Shown one piece after another: positions 1 through 6,872 of a stretch of 16,786 nt of DNA (positions are counted from its first letter, which is position 1; each line of letters starts with the position of its first letter). This DNA is from Bacteroidota bacterium (GTDB taxonomy: Bacteria > Bacteroidota > Bacteroidia > Chitinophagales > Saprospiraceae): assembly GCA_029573365.1 (NCBI GenBank), contig JAKQGD010000510.1:1-16786 (forward strand). Direction: 5' to 3'. The notes beneath the pieces were generated by a model that searched no databases, was not told the DNA's origin, and saw only the letters and a list, made by a program, of their open reading frames with translations. Both the position numbers and the translations under genes were made by a program.

Positions 1-629
1 AGTTTGGTGCCTTCGCCGATAATGGTTTCACCTGAAACACCTCTGTTGACCGTACATCCTGCTCCTATCTCCACATGGTCACGTATGATGACTCTGCCAC
101 CGGACCTCCACTTGTGGTAGGCACCATTTATTTTTTTAAAATAAAAGGCATCCGTGCCTATTAGGGCACCTGCCTGGATGTTTACATGGTCGCCGACGGT
201 GGTCTGGTCTCCAATAAATACCCCCGGCTGGATGTAGCAGTTGCGGCCGATGACCACATCGTGTCCGATGGTGACTCCATGGTCTATGTGGGTACCTTCG
301 CCGATGACCAGGTTTTGGCCTCTGTCACTATCAAGGTATTTCATGGGTCTTTGTTCCCATACCAATTGATTGTATACCGCGAAGGGATCTTCTGTGACAA
401 GAAGGACCTTACCGGGGGGACAGGTTACTGCTTTATTTATCAGGATGATGGTAGCAGCCGATGATAGGGATTTCTGGTAATATTTTTCTATATCTACAAA
501 TGTGATGTCACCGCTTCTGACCTTGTGTATCTCATTGATGCCCATGGCAATCAAAGAAGAATCTCCAATGAGTTCAAGGCCAAATTTTATTGCAAGTTCC
601 GTAACCGGAATGGGCTTTTTAAAATCCAT
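1..629 (-). CDS. lpxD: LpxD-like UDP-3-O-acylglucosamine N-acyltransferase (3' end cut off)
   Basis: LpxD transfers a 3-hydroxyacyl chain from acyl-ACP to UDP-3-O-acylglucosamine in lipid A synthesis, in the cytoplasm. About 209 residues are present. Residues 1-95 resemble the LpxD uridine-binding domain (INEIHKVRSGDITFVD near 31-46), and from about 108 onward there are left-handed beta-helix hexapeptides (VIGEGTHIDHGVTIGHDVVIG). The window ends at GEGTKL, just before the place where the family's catalytic histidine is expected, so activity cannot be judged. IGTDAFYFKK (157-166) replaces the more usual GADGFGF, which fits the second, LpxD-like paralogue that many Bacteroidota carry beside a canonical lpxD. 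The start is ATG at 627-629, with AAAGG directly before it, only 7 nt after the stop of the upstream DUF3299-like gene, so it is probably the last known member of the ABC-transporter operon. The family is clear; which paralogue it is remains less certain. Confidence 0.88.
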   Translation of the reverse strand, partial: MDFKKPIPVTELAIKFGLELIGDSSLIAMGINEIHKVRSGDITFVDIEKYYQKSLSSAATIILINKAVTCPPGKVLLVTEDPFAVYNQLVWEQRPMKYLDSDRGQNLVIGEGTHIDHGVTIGHDVVIGRNCYIQPGVFIGDQTTVGDHVNIQAGALIGTDAFYFKKINGAYHKWRSGGRVIIRDHVEIGAGCTVNRGVSGETIIGEGTK

Positions 630-636
630 CCTTTAG

Positions 637-1080
637 TTAGTTTTTAACCAGTTTAGCATTGACCAGCTTATACATGAGCCGGTTTATGTCCTTGTCATTG
701 AGCCTGAGGATTCCTTTGAGGGTAATCGCATCAGCAGAGTATTTTACACCTTCTAGGGCTTCCACTTCCATGACGGTCTCCGGGCCTGCTCCTCCGCAGA
801 AGAAACACATGCTGTAAGGAAAGGCCGAAAAAATAAATTCCTTGTGCGATTTGTATCCTTCGACAGGAATGATGTACCCTTTGATGCTTACTTCCTTGCC
901 ATCGAGGGCACGTATCTGGTCACCGAAGACAGGCTTATCTATCTTAAAGCCCATGACTTCGTCATATTCCTTTTTGTAGCTGATCTTGCCGAGGGTTTTC
1001 CACACATTGTCACCGGACTGGCCGTGGAGGGAAAAAGTAAGGACTATGGCGGCAAAAAATGTAGATATACGGTTTTTCAT
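637..1080 (-). CDS. Exported DUF3299-like protein with CFFCG motif, second tandem copy
   Basis: A 147-residue protein with a cleavable-looking signal peptide (about 1-21, ending SLHGQ), so probably periplasmic. The body fits the DUF3299 pattern: a short beta-rich domain with GKEVSIKGYIIPVEG (61-75), FIFSAFPYS (82-90) and the core CFFCG (92-96) followed by AGPETVMEV. The tail has ITLKGILRLN. It is clearly a paralogue of the gene just upstream: same length class, same CFFCGxAGPET core, same GYxIP strand. DUF3299 genes are often found beside FtsX-like ABC permeases, as here, and the role is unknown. The CxxC pair could bind metal or be redox active (inference). It lies 20 nt after the first copy and 7 nt before the lpxD-like gene. 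Assignment to DUF3299 is by pattern and context only. Confidence 0.72.
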   Translation of the reverse strand: MKNRISTFFAAIVLTFSLHGQSGDNVWKTLGKISYKKEYDEVMGFKIDKPVFGDQIRALDGKEVSIKGYIIPVEGYKSHKEFIFSAFPYSMCFFCGGAGPETVMEVEALEGVKYSADAITLKGILRLNDKDINRLMYKLVNAKLVKN

Positions 1081-1100
1081 TTTTCGGATTAACTTTATTA

Positions 1101-1586
1101 TTACTCTGTCATCTCTGCATTCTCCAGGGTATACAGCAGGCTCGACGCGTCCACAGGATTGACCGACAAGGTGCCTCTGACCTTAACCTTCCTTTCGGAT
1201 ATTTTTACTTTTTTATTGTCCTTCATAAAGACCTGCATGGCTGTTTCGGGTCCTGCTTTGCCACAAAAGAAGCAGGTACTCTGGGGAAACTTACTAAGCA
1301 TAAAGTGGCTTTGGGTCACCTGTCCGGTAAGAGGTATCATATATCCTTCGATCTCGATTTGGTTTCCGTCCAGCTTTAAAACGGTTGCAGAAACTTTGGG
1401 CTTTTTAGTTTCTGTCATAAACTCTGGGTCGAAGCTGGTTTCAAAAGTAACCTGGCCCAGGGTAAACCATATATCCCTGCCTGCAAGCTGACCCGAAGCA
1501 TGGCTCAATGTCAGCAATCCTGACAGGAGGACAAGGTATAACCTTAGCGATGCAATGGGCATGGCGGCCTGGTTTTTATTTATCAT
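1101..1586 (-). CDS. Exported DUF3299-like protein with CFFCG motif, first tandem copy
   Basis: A 161-residue protein with an N-terminal signal peptide (hydrophobic 11-28, cleavage probably near SHASGQ, 28-33). The start could be Met1 (1586) or Met9 (1562); Met9 would give a more compact signal peptide, and neither has a clear ribosome site. The mature part has DIWFTLGQVTFET (38-50), NQIEIEGYMIPLTG (75-88), HFMLSKFPQS (94-103) and CFFCG (105-109) followed by KAGPETAMQVF. It aligns end to end with the following gene, so the pair arose by tandem duplication and has diverged well beyond the core. It follows the permease by 36 nt. A periplasmic partner of the transporter, binding metal or acting as a thiol protein, is plausible but is inference. 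Confidence 0.72.
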   Translation of the reverse strand: MINKNQAAMPIASLRLYLVLLSGLLTLSHASGQLAGRDIWFTLGQVTFETSFDPEFMTETKKPKVSATVLKLDGNQIEIEGYMIPLTGQVTQSHFMLSKFPQSTCFFCGKAGPETAMQVFMKDNKKVKISERKVKVRGTLSVNPVDASSLLYTLENAEMTE

Positions 1587-1622
1587 AACGATGGAAGTCT
1601 GTCATCTGCGGGTTTGTAACGC

Positions 1623-2945
1623 CTATTTTTCTGATAAAGTTTTGTTAATGTCTGTACGGGCAGCCTGTATAGCCGGGATTACTGCTGCCAGCATGCCTAA
1701 AAACAAAGAGGCTGCCAGAATCCACCACTCTTCCCTGAGCCATTTCCACCCCGTAAAACTATACCTGAAATCTTCTTTTAGATAATCGGCAGCCCAGTTC
1801 ATACCCAGGTGGCTGAGTGCCGAGCCTACGGCAAAACCTATGGCTGCAAGGATTAGCCCTTCGAGGATGATCAGGGCAAATATTCCAGACCTGTGAGCCC
1901 CCATGACCCTCATAAGTGCCAGCTCATATTTCCTTTCCCTCATACTTTTAAACAGTGATATAAATATGCTGAGAGCAGATACCGCGGCTATCAGGAGGGC
2001 CAGGCCACGAAGTGCATCGGTACCCAGTCCTATCATGCTATAAAGTCTGTTGATTTCTATGGCCGGTGATGCCGCCTGCAGCTCTGTGTTTTCGTTGATG
2101 TTCCGTCCAAAATTGAGTGCCTGGAAGTTGGTTCTGTTTCGGTATTTTATCAGCAGGGAGGTAATCTCCTCATCGGGATGTGCGGCCAGGTCAGTATTGC
2201 TGTTGTCATGTACATGGTCGTCATCGTGTGCGTGGTCTTCGTCGTGAGCGTGGTCGTGGTCTCCTTCTTCATGACCATGGTGCTCCCCGGCTTTATCATC
2301 ATGGTTGGCCTCTTCTCCCTGATGTTCATGTACCTGCCAGATGGTGGCCGTATTGGTGAGGATGAGCTGGTCGACGACCGTACCAGAAGGTGCCAGAATG
2401 CCGCTCACCACAAAGCTGGCGTGGTCGTGAGTAAGGTCAGTATCATCAGCAAATCCATGGGCACTTTTAAATGTATCTCCGAGTTTGAGCCCCGTCTCCC
2501 CGGCTACTACAGATCCTATGGTCACCTCAAAGTCTTTTTTCCAGAGGCTGCCAGAAAATACCGACGCACCATACAGGCTGACAAGCTCATGATTGGTGCC
2601 AACGATACGGTATGATTTGTAACTGTCGCCCAGTGACAAGGGTATGGCCTGCTTTATCAGAGGGTGATTTTCCTTAAGCAGGGGCAGGGCATTTTTAACA
2701 GGTATGTTGCCTGTGGGGTTGTCGATATGATACATGCTGCACAAAATCATCTGCAGCGGACTGCCTTTTGCACCTATGACGAGGTCGATTTCTGCCAGGT
2801 TTTTGTCAAATTTTTCTTTGAGCTGCGAATTAAAAAGCAACAAAAAAGAGATGAGCCCTACTCCGAGTGAAAAAAGGACGACGCTCATGATAAGGTTGAG
2901 CGGATTTTTGACTATATTTCTCCAGGCAAGGTACCATATGCTCAT
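1623..2945 (-). CDS. FtsX/MacB-like ABC transporter permease with His-rich periplasmic loop
   Basis: A 440-residue permease of the FtsX/MacB type. One membrane helix lies near residues 18-38 (after AWRNIVKNPLN), then a large extracytoplasmic domain (about 40-305), then three helices near 309-333, 355-376 and 408-428. The motif SMRERKYELALMRVMGA (335-351) before the second helix is typical of FtsX-family permeases. The periplasmic domain carries a low-complexity insert, residues 206-256, with 14 His and many Asp/Glu; LTHDH lies nearby at 171-175. Such loops usually mark proteins handling zinc or another transition metal. The start codon overlaps the ATPase stop (ATGA), so the two are translationally coupled subunits. 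As I recall it, the zinc-linked Zrg system of Vibrio combines similar subunits. The substrate and even the transport direction are inferred; a mechanotransmission role as in lipoprotein or MacB systems is possible. Confidence 0.88.
   Translation of the reverse strand: MSIWYLAWRNIVKNPLNLIMSVVLFSLGVGLISFLLLFNSQLKEKFDKNLAEIDLVIGAKGSPLQMILCSMYHIDNPTGNIPVKNALPLLKENHPLIKQAIPLSLGDSYKSYRIVGTNHELVSLYGASVFSGSLWKKDFEVTIGSVVAGETGLKLGDTFKSAHGFADDTDLTHDHASFVVSGILAPSGTVVDQLILTNTATIWQVHEHQGEEANHDDKAGEHHGHEEGDHDHAHDEDHAHDDDHVHDNSNTDLAAHPDEEITSLLIKYRNRTNFQALNFGRNINENTELQAASPAIEINRLYSMIGLGTDALRGLALLIAAVSALSIFISLFKSMRERKYELALMRVMGAHRSGIFALIILEGLILAAIGFAVGSALSHLGMNWAADYLKEDFRYSFTGWKWLREEWWILAASLFLGMLAAVIPAIQAARTDINKTLSEK
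2208..2282 (-). repeat. Degenerate His/Asp codon repeat inside the permease gene
   Basis: Codons for residues 222-246 of the permease are an imperfect array of CAC/CAT with GAC/GAA/GCC. It encodes repeated HDHAHDEDHAH-like units, a potential metal-chelating stretch. The same tract gives a long spurious Val/Met-rich reading frame on the other strand. Such tracts often vary in length between strains. Confidence 0.75.
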
Positions 2946-3577
2946 GATGCCATCAGATTTATCTGGTTAGAAATGTTTTCCTTTAGCCTGGTGTCGTGTG
3001 TCACCACGATGAGTGCCGAGCCTGCCGCCTTTGACTGTTCCTGGAGCAATGCCAGCACTTCGTCACAGTTGTGGTCGTCGAGGGCAGAGGTGGGTTCGTC
3101 AGCGAGGATGAGTCCTGGTTTGTTTATAAGGGCCCTGGCTATGGCTACTCTCTGCTTTTCTCCTTGCGAAAGGTCACGGACACTTTTTTCGGCCTTATGG
3201 CCAATGTTGAGCCTGTCCAGCATAGTCCGGGCTTCTGATTCTGACACCCTGTTGCCGGCAAGCTTCTGGGCTATCATCACATTTTCTATTACGCTGAGCG
3301 AATCAATAAAATGGTTTTGCTGGAAAATAATGCCAATGTTTTTTCCCCTGAATTTGTCAAGTGCAGTATCCCTCAGTGTACATATGTCAGTGCCTTCGAT
3401 CCACACCGATCCCTGGCCGCTGGTAAGCAATCCGCCGAGGAGATGCAACAGGGTAGTCTTGCCTACTCCTGATTGGCCCAGAATGAGGAGGATGTCCGAT
3501 GCATTGCAGGTTATATCGGGAAATGAAAGTTCCGGCCCTCCCTTATATCGGTACTTAAGATTTTTAGTTGATATCAT
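2942..3577 (-). CDS. ABC transporter ATP-binding protein, LolD/MacB type
   Basis: A 211-residue cytoplasmic ATPase of the short type that pairs with FtsX-like permeases. Walker A is GQSGVGKT (34-41), the Q-loop is near IFQQN (84-88), the signature is LSQGEKQR (136-143), Walker B is LILADEP (156-162) with TSALDD as D-loop, and the switch His is H194 in VVTHD. The length is normal for LolD-type proteins (about 220). No earlier Met is needed, because KYRYKG (8-13) already supplies the aromatic A-loop position. It is the first gene of the operon, and its stop overlaps the permease start by 4 nt. The specific substrate cannot be read from the ATPase; the His-rich permease loop and DUF3299-like neighbours suggest an envelope metal system rather than lipoprotein release. 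Confidence 0.93.
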   Translation of the reverse strand: MISTKNLKYRYKGGPELSFPDITCNASDILLILGQSGVGKTTLLHLLGGLLTSGQGSVWIEGTDICTLRDTALDKFRGKNIGIIFQQNHFIDSLSVIENVMIAQKLAGNRVSESEARTMLDRLNIGHKAEKSVRDLSQGEKQRVAIARALINKPGLILADEPTSALDDHNCDEVLALLQEQSKAAGSALIVVTHDTRLKENISNQINLMAS

Positions 3578-3581
3578 GCGG

Positions 3582-3609
3582 CAAAGGTAAGAACTATCTA
3601 ACGAACAAA
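3582..3609 (-). promoter_or_regulatory. Candidate Bacteroidota-type promoter for the ABC operon
   Basis: On the minus strand a TTTG (3606-3609) is followed after 16 nt by TACCTTTG (3582-3589), an exact match to the TAnnTTTG -7 consensus. The spacing is slightly short of the usual 17-23. The box ends only 4 nt before the ATG, so transcription would begin at or near the start codon. Either the mRNA is leaderless or this is a chance match. Confidence 0.45.
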
Positions 3610-3708
3610 GCCGTCAGGATGTTTACCGGTGGTTTTTAAATTGATTCGTCAAAGTGGACTATGATAGGCCGTAGGGTATTACTTTTACAGATTGGAATGA
3701 AAATGTAG

Positions 3709-4692
3709 ATGCAAAAACAAACAGCAGGTCTGATAATCCTCGTTGCCAAGGTAATACTGGCAACAGGGCTTTTATGGCTTCTGTGGTATCAGCTCACGGA
3801 TAAGGAAGGTGCGGGAGCTCTTTTTTCAGCTTTAACGAAGGGCATCACATATGAGGGGTGGCTTTGGCTGGCACTTTGTATTTTGCTTATGCCTTTAAAC
3901 TGGGGTCTTGAAGCCTATAAATGGAAAAAGCTGATGTCACCGCATATGGAAGTGGCTTTATTTTCGGCCATAAAGACTGTGCTAGCAGGCATCACTGCCG
4001 GACTGGTGACTCCTGCCCGCATAGGCGAATATGCGGGACGGCTTATCACTTCTGATCCCAGGCACAAGACGGAGGTCATTTCAGCTACCCTCCTCGGCAG
4101 TATAGGCCAAAACCTTTGCAATATCATTTTTGGTCTTATGTTCAGTACATGGTTTCTGCGGTCCGTCTTCCAACCCGGCATGGCAGGTACTGTCATTTAT
4201 GGAGCCGTCATCCTGGCACAAGTCATTTTTTTAGTGTTCGTTTATTACCGGCTTCCGCAGGTGGCACACTGGCTGGAGAGGTTGCCGGGCCCCGGATTTA
4301 AAAATAAATACAGCGACAGGCTGAAGACCCTTGACCTGTATGATACACCCTTGCTCCATACCGTAATCCTGCTGTCAGCGGCACGTTATGTGGTTTATTT
4401 TATCCAGTATTTTGCAGTCATGCAGTTTCTGGGATCCGAAACCGGTTTAGTGGAATCCGCAAGGTGTATTTCCGGTATTTTTTTGGTACAGACGGGTATA
4501 CCGTTGCCAGCTTTCCTGAGCATCTTTGCCCGTGGCGAACTGGCTATTCTCGTATGGTCAGCAGCAGGCATCAGCGAGGTGGTGGCACTGGCCGCCACTT
4601 TCTCCCTGTGGCTTATAAATCTTATAATTCCTGGTCTGACAGGGCTGTATTTCCTTATGCGGGCAGACGTGAACAAATTCATCGGCGATTGA
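3709..4692 (+). CDS. Flippase-like LPG_synthase_TM family integral membrane protein
   Basis: A 327-residue polytopic inner-membrane protein of the LPG_synthase_TM/UPF0104 type (the membrane part of MprF and relatives). Hydrophobic segments lie near 7-27, 50-66, 84-101, 126-148, 161-180, 217-241, 254-275 and 286-316. The family hallmark TPARIGEYAGR is at 101-111, and a basic motif KWKKL follows the second helix. There is no soluble lysyl-transferase domain, so it is the flippase-like module alone. Stand-alone members are thought to move or transfer lipid-linked groups, but this one has no assigned substrate. It is transcribed alone, divergent from the ABC operon and convergent with dnaK. The start at 3709 places the first helix immediately after a short basic N-terminus (MQKQ). 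No convincing promoter was found for it; TACTTTTA at 3680-3687 is one mismatch off without a -33 partner. Confidence 0.85.
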   Translation: MQKQTAGLIILVAKVILATGLLWLLWYQLTDKEGAGALFSALTKGITYEGWLWLALCILLMPLNWGLEAYKWKKLMSPHMEVALFSAIKTVLAGITAGLVTPARIGEYAGRLITSDPRHKTEVISATLLGSIGQNLCNIIFGLMFSTWFLRSVFQPGMAGTVIYGAVILAQVIFLVFVYYRLPQVAHWLERLPGPGFKNKYSDRLKTLDLYDTPLLHTVILLSAARYVVYFIQYFAVMQFLGSETGLVESARCISGIFLVQTGIPLPAFLSIFARGELAILVWSAAGISEVVALAATFSLWLINLIIPGLTGLYFLMRADVNKFIGD

Positions 4693-4730
4693 GAATTAAA
4701 AGTCTTCCTTCATTGCCATAGGCAAATAAA

Positions 4731-4760
4731 AAGACCTGCCACTCATTCATGACAGGTCTT
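4731..4760 (-). terminator. Rho-independent terminator of dnaK
   Basis: An inverted repeat, AAGACCTG (4731-4738) with CAGGTCTT (4753-4760), forms a perfect 8-bp stem that can extend past one mismatch. On the minus strand it is followed by TTTTTATTTG. It lies 36 nt beyond the dnaK stop. The plus side lacks a T-run, so it serves dnaK better than the convergent membrane-protein gene. Confidence 0.8.
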
Positions 4761-4796
4761 ATCAACTTACTATTAATCTGAACCTTAACTAACTGC

Positions 4797-6716
4797 TTAC
4801 TTCTTGTCGCCGCCCACTTCTTCAAACTCTACGTCTGTAACGTCATCTGCACTGCCCTTTGCACCCGGATTTTCGCCTGATGATGCTGACTCCTGAGAGC
4901 CCCCGTTCTGGGCTTGCTGAGCATTATAGATGTCCTGAGACGCTGACTGCCAGGCTGCATTGAGGGTCTCTGTGGCTTTGTCTATCCTGTCCATATCCTG
5001 AAGCTTGTGTGCTTCCTTAAGTTCGGTAAGCGAATTTTCGATGGCAGACTTCTTGTCGGCGGGTATTTTGTCACCTATCTCTGTAAGCTGCTTTTCGGTC
5101 TGGAAGACCAATGAATCCGCCATATTGAGCTTTTCTGCCTTTTCCTTGGCTTTTTTGTCAGAGTCTGCATTGGCTGCAGCCTCAGCCTTCATCTTCGCTA
5201 TCTCTTCCTGAGACAATCCTGTAGAGGCTTCGATCCTGATGTTTTGCTCTTTGCCGGTGCCTTTGTCGAGAGCACTTACCTTGAGGATACCGTTGGCATC
5301 TATGTCAAAAGTTACTTCGATTTGTGGCACTCCTCTGGGTGAAGGTGGTATTCCGTCAAGGATAAACCTGCCTACAGTCCTGTTGTCCTTGGCCATAGGC
5401 CTTTCGCCCTGCAGGATGTGGATTTCTACACTTGGCTGGTTGTCGGCAGCGGTAGAGTAGGTTTTGGTCTTTTTTGTAGGAATGGTGCTGTTGGACTCGA
5501 TGACTATGTCAAAAACATTGCCCATGGTCTCGATACCGAGTGAGAGTGGTGTCACATCAAGCAGGAGAACGTCTTTGACATCTCCGCTAAGTACTCCGCC
5601 CTGTACAGCTGCTCCGAGAGCTACTACTTCGTCCGGGTTTACACTCTTGTTGGGTTTTTTGCCAAAAAACTCTTCTACAGCCTGCTGGATGGCCGGTATT
5701 CTGGTAGAACCACCCACGAGGATTACCTCATCGATTTTGCTCTTGCTGATACCTGCATCCTTGATTGCTTCTTCGCATGGCTTTAGGGTACGCTTGATGA
5801 GGCTGTCAGCCAATTGCTCAAACTTTGCCCTTGACAACTTGGTCACGAGGTGCTTTGGCACTCCGTCCACAGCTGTGATATAAGGAAGATTAATCTCAGT
5901 CTCAGTGGATGTCGAAAGCTCAATCTTGGCTTTTTCGGCGGCATCCTTGATACGCTGCAGTGACATAGGGTCCTTGCGGAGGTCTACATTTTCCTGAGCC
6001 TTAAACTCATTGGCCAGCCAGTCGATAATGACCTGGTCGAAGTCGTCGCCTCCGAGGTGGGTATCACCATTTGTAGATTTTACCTCAAAAACCCCGTCGC
6101 CGAGCTCCAGGATAGATATGTCAAATGTACCTCCGCCGAGGTCAAACACAGCTATAGTGCTGTCTTTGTGTTTTTTGTCCAGTCCGTATGCCAATGCGGC
6201 TGCTGTGGGCTCATTGATGATACGAAGCACCTTGAGGCCGGCGATTTCGCCTGCTTCCTTGGTGGCCTGACGCTGAGAGTCATTAAAGTAGGCAGGTACA
6301 GTGATGACCGCTTCGCTTACTCCCTGGCCCAGAAAGTCCTCAGCGGTTTTTTTCATCTTTTGAAGTACCATTGCTGAGATTTCCTGTGGCGTGTAAAGCC
6401 TGCCGTCAATATCCACTCTGACAGTGTCGTTGTCGCCTTTGACGGTTTTGTAGGCGACCCTCGATGACTCGGTTCCCACTTCGCTGTACCTGTTACCCAT
6501 AAATCTCTTGATGGATGCTATGGTTCTAGTAGGGTTGGTTATGGCCTGCCTTTTGGCGGGATCACCTATCTTCCGTTCGCCATTGTCCAGAAAAGCCACA
6601 ATCGAAGGTGTGGTCCTTTTTCCTTCCTCATTGGCGATGACTACCGGCTCATTGCCTTCCATGACGGCTACACATGAGTTGGTGGTACCTAAGTCTATAC
6701 CTATGATTTTACCCAT
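4797..6716 (-). CDS. dnaK: Molecular chaperone DnaK (Hsp70)
   Basis: DnaK is the ATP-driven cytoplasmic chaperone that binds unfolded peptides, working with DnaJ and GrpE. The 639 residues are full length for the family. The nucleotide-binding domain starts with GIDLGTTNSCVAVMEG (5-20), followed by INEPTAAALAYGLDKK and DLGGGTFDISILELG. The linker DVLLLDVTPLSLGIET leads into the substrate-binding domain, and a Lys/Ala/Glu-rich helical lid ends in a Gln/Ser/Gly-rich linker and DDVTDVEFEEV, the usual bacterial C-terminal tail, plus GGDKK. Neither dnaJ nor grpE adjoins it, so it is transcribed alone here, with a terminator 36 nt downstream. A candidate promoter lies about 45 nt upstream. No CIRCE-like operator (TTAGCACTC-N9-GAGTGCTAA) is visible in the 156-nt upstream region. 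Confidence 0.98.
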   Translation of the reverse strand: MGKIIGIDLGTTNSCVAVMEGNEPVVIANEEGKRTTPSIVAFLDNGERKIGDPAKRQAITNPTRTIASIKRFMGNRYSEVGTESSRVAYKTVKGDNDTVRVDIDGRLYTPQEISAMVLQKMKKTAEDFLGQGVSEAVITVPAYFNDSQRQATKEAGEIAGLKVLRIINEPTAAALAYGLDKKHKDSTIAVFDLGGGTFDISILELGDGVFEVKSTNGDTHLGGDDFDQVIIDWLANEFKAQENVDLRKDPMSLQRIKDAAEKAKIELSTSTETEINLPYITAVDGVPKHLVTKLSRAKFEQLADSLIKRTLKPCEEAIKDAGISKSKIDEVILVGGSTRIPAIQQAVEEFFGKKPNKSVNPDEVVALGAAVQGGVLSGDVKDVLLLDVTPLSLGIETMGNVFDIVIESNSTIPTKKTKTYSTAADNQPSVEIHILQGERPMAKDNRTVGRFILDGIPPSPRGVPQIEVTFDIDANGILKVSALDKGTGKEQNIRIEASTGLSQEEIAKMKAEAAANADSDKKAKEKAEKLNMADSLVFQTEKQLTEIGDKIPADKKSAIENSLTELKEAHKLQDMDRIDKATETLNAAWQSASQDIYNAQQAQNGGSQESASSGENPGAKGSADDVTDVEFEEVGGDKK

Positions 6717-6761
6717 TTTGTTCTTATTATTTGGTTTTTAAGTAATTGAAAAGTCTGAAAA

Positions 6762-6790
6762 CAACCTTACTCTGTCAATCCTTGTGCCAA
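6762..6790 (-). promoter_or_regulatory. Candidate dnaK promoter, one mismatch to consensus
   Basis: On the minus strand TTG (6788-6790), 18 nt, then TAAGGTTG (6762-6769), which is TAnnTTTG with one change. The spacing is within the normal range and a leader of about 40 nt would result. No heat-shock operator was seen beside it. Confidence 0.4.
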
Positions 6791-6844
6791 TGGAAAATCC
6801 GACCACCAAATGTGATTATTTCTGCCAAAAAAGTCGGACAATAC

Positions 6845-6868
6845 AAATAAAAACTGACATATCGTCAG
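6845..6868 (-). terminator. Terminator of the DUF4249-like lipoprotein gene
   Basis: On the minus strand CTGAC-GATAT-GTCAG (6854-6868) is followed directly by TTTTTATTTG. The stem is only 5 bp, but the T-run is textbook and it starts 4 nt after the stop codon. The tail is the same TTTTTATTTG as at the dnaK terminator. Confidence 0.6.
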
Positions 6869-6872
6869 AGTA

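Noticed and set aside
186..464. Small plus-strand frame
   Set aside because: Antisense to the LpxD-like gene, which shows clear domain structure.
2178..2615. 145-residue plus-strand frame rich in Val and Met
   Set aside because: It is antisense to the His/Asp codon repeat and periplasmic domain of the permease; the composition comes from reading that repeat backwards.
2973..3590. 205-residue plus-strand frame
   Set aside because: Fully antisense to the ABC ATPase, whose motifs are intact; no recognisable domain of its own.
5464..5883. 139-residue plus-strand frame
   Set aside because: Antisense to dnaK; high Ser/Thr/Leu content typical of an antisense shadow.
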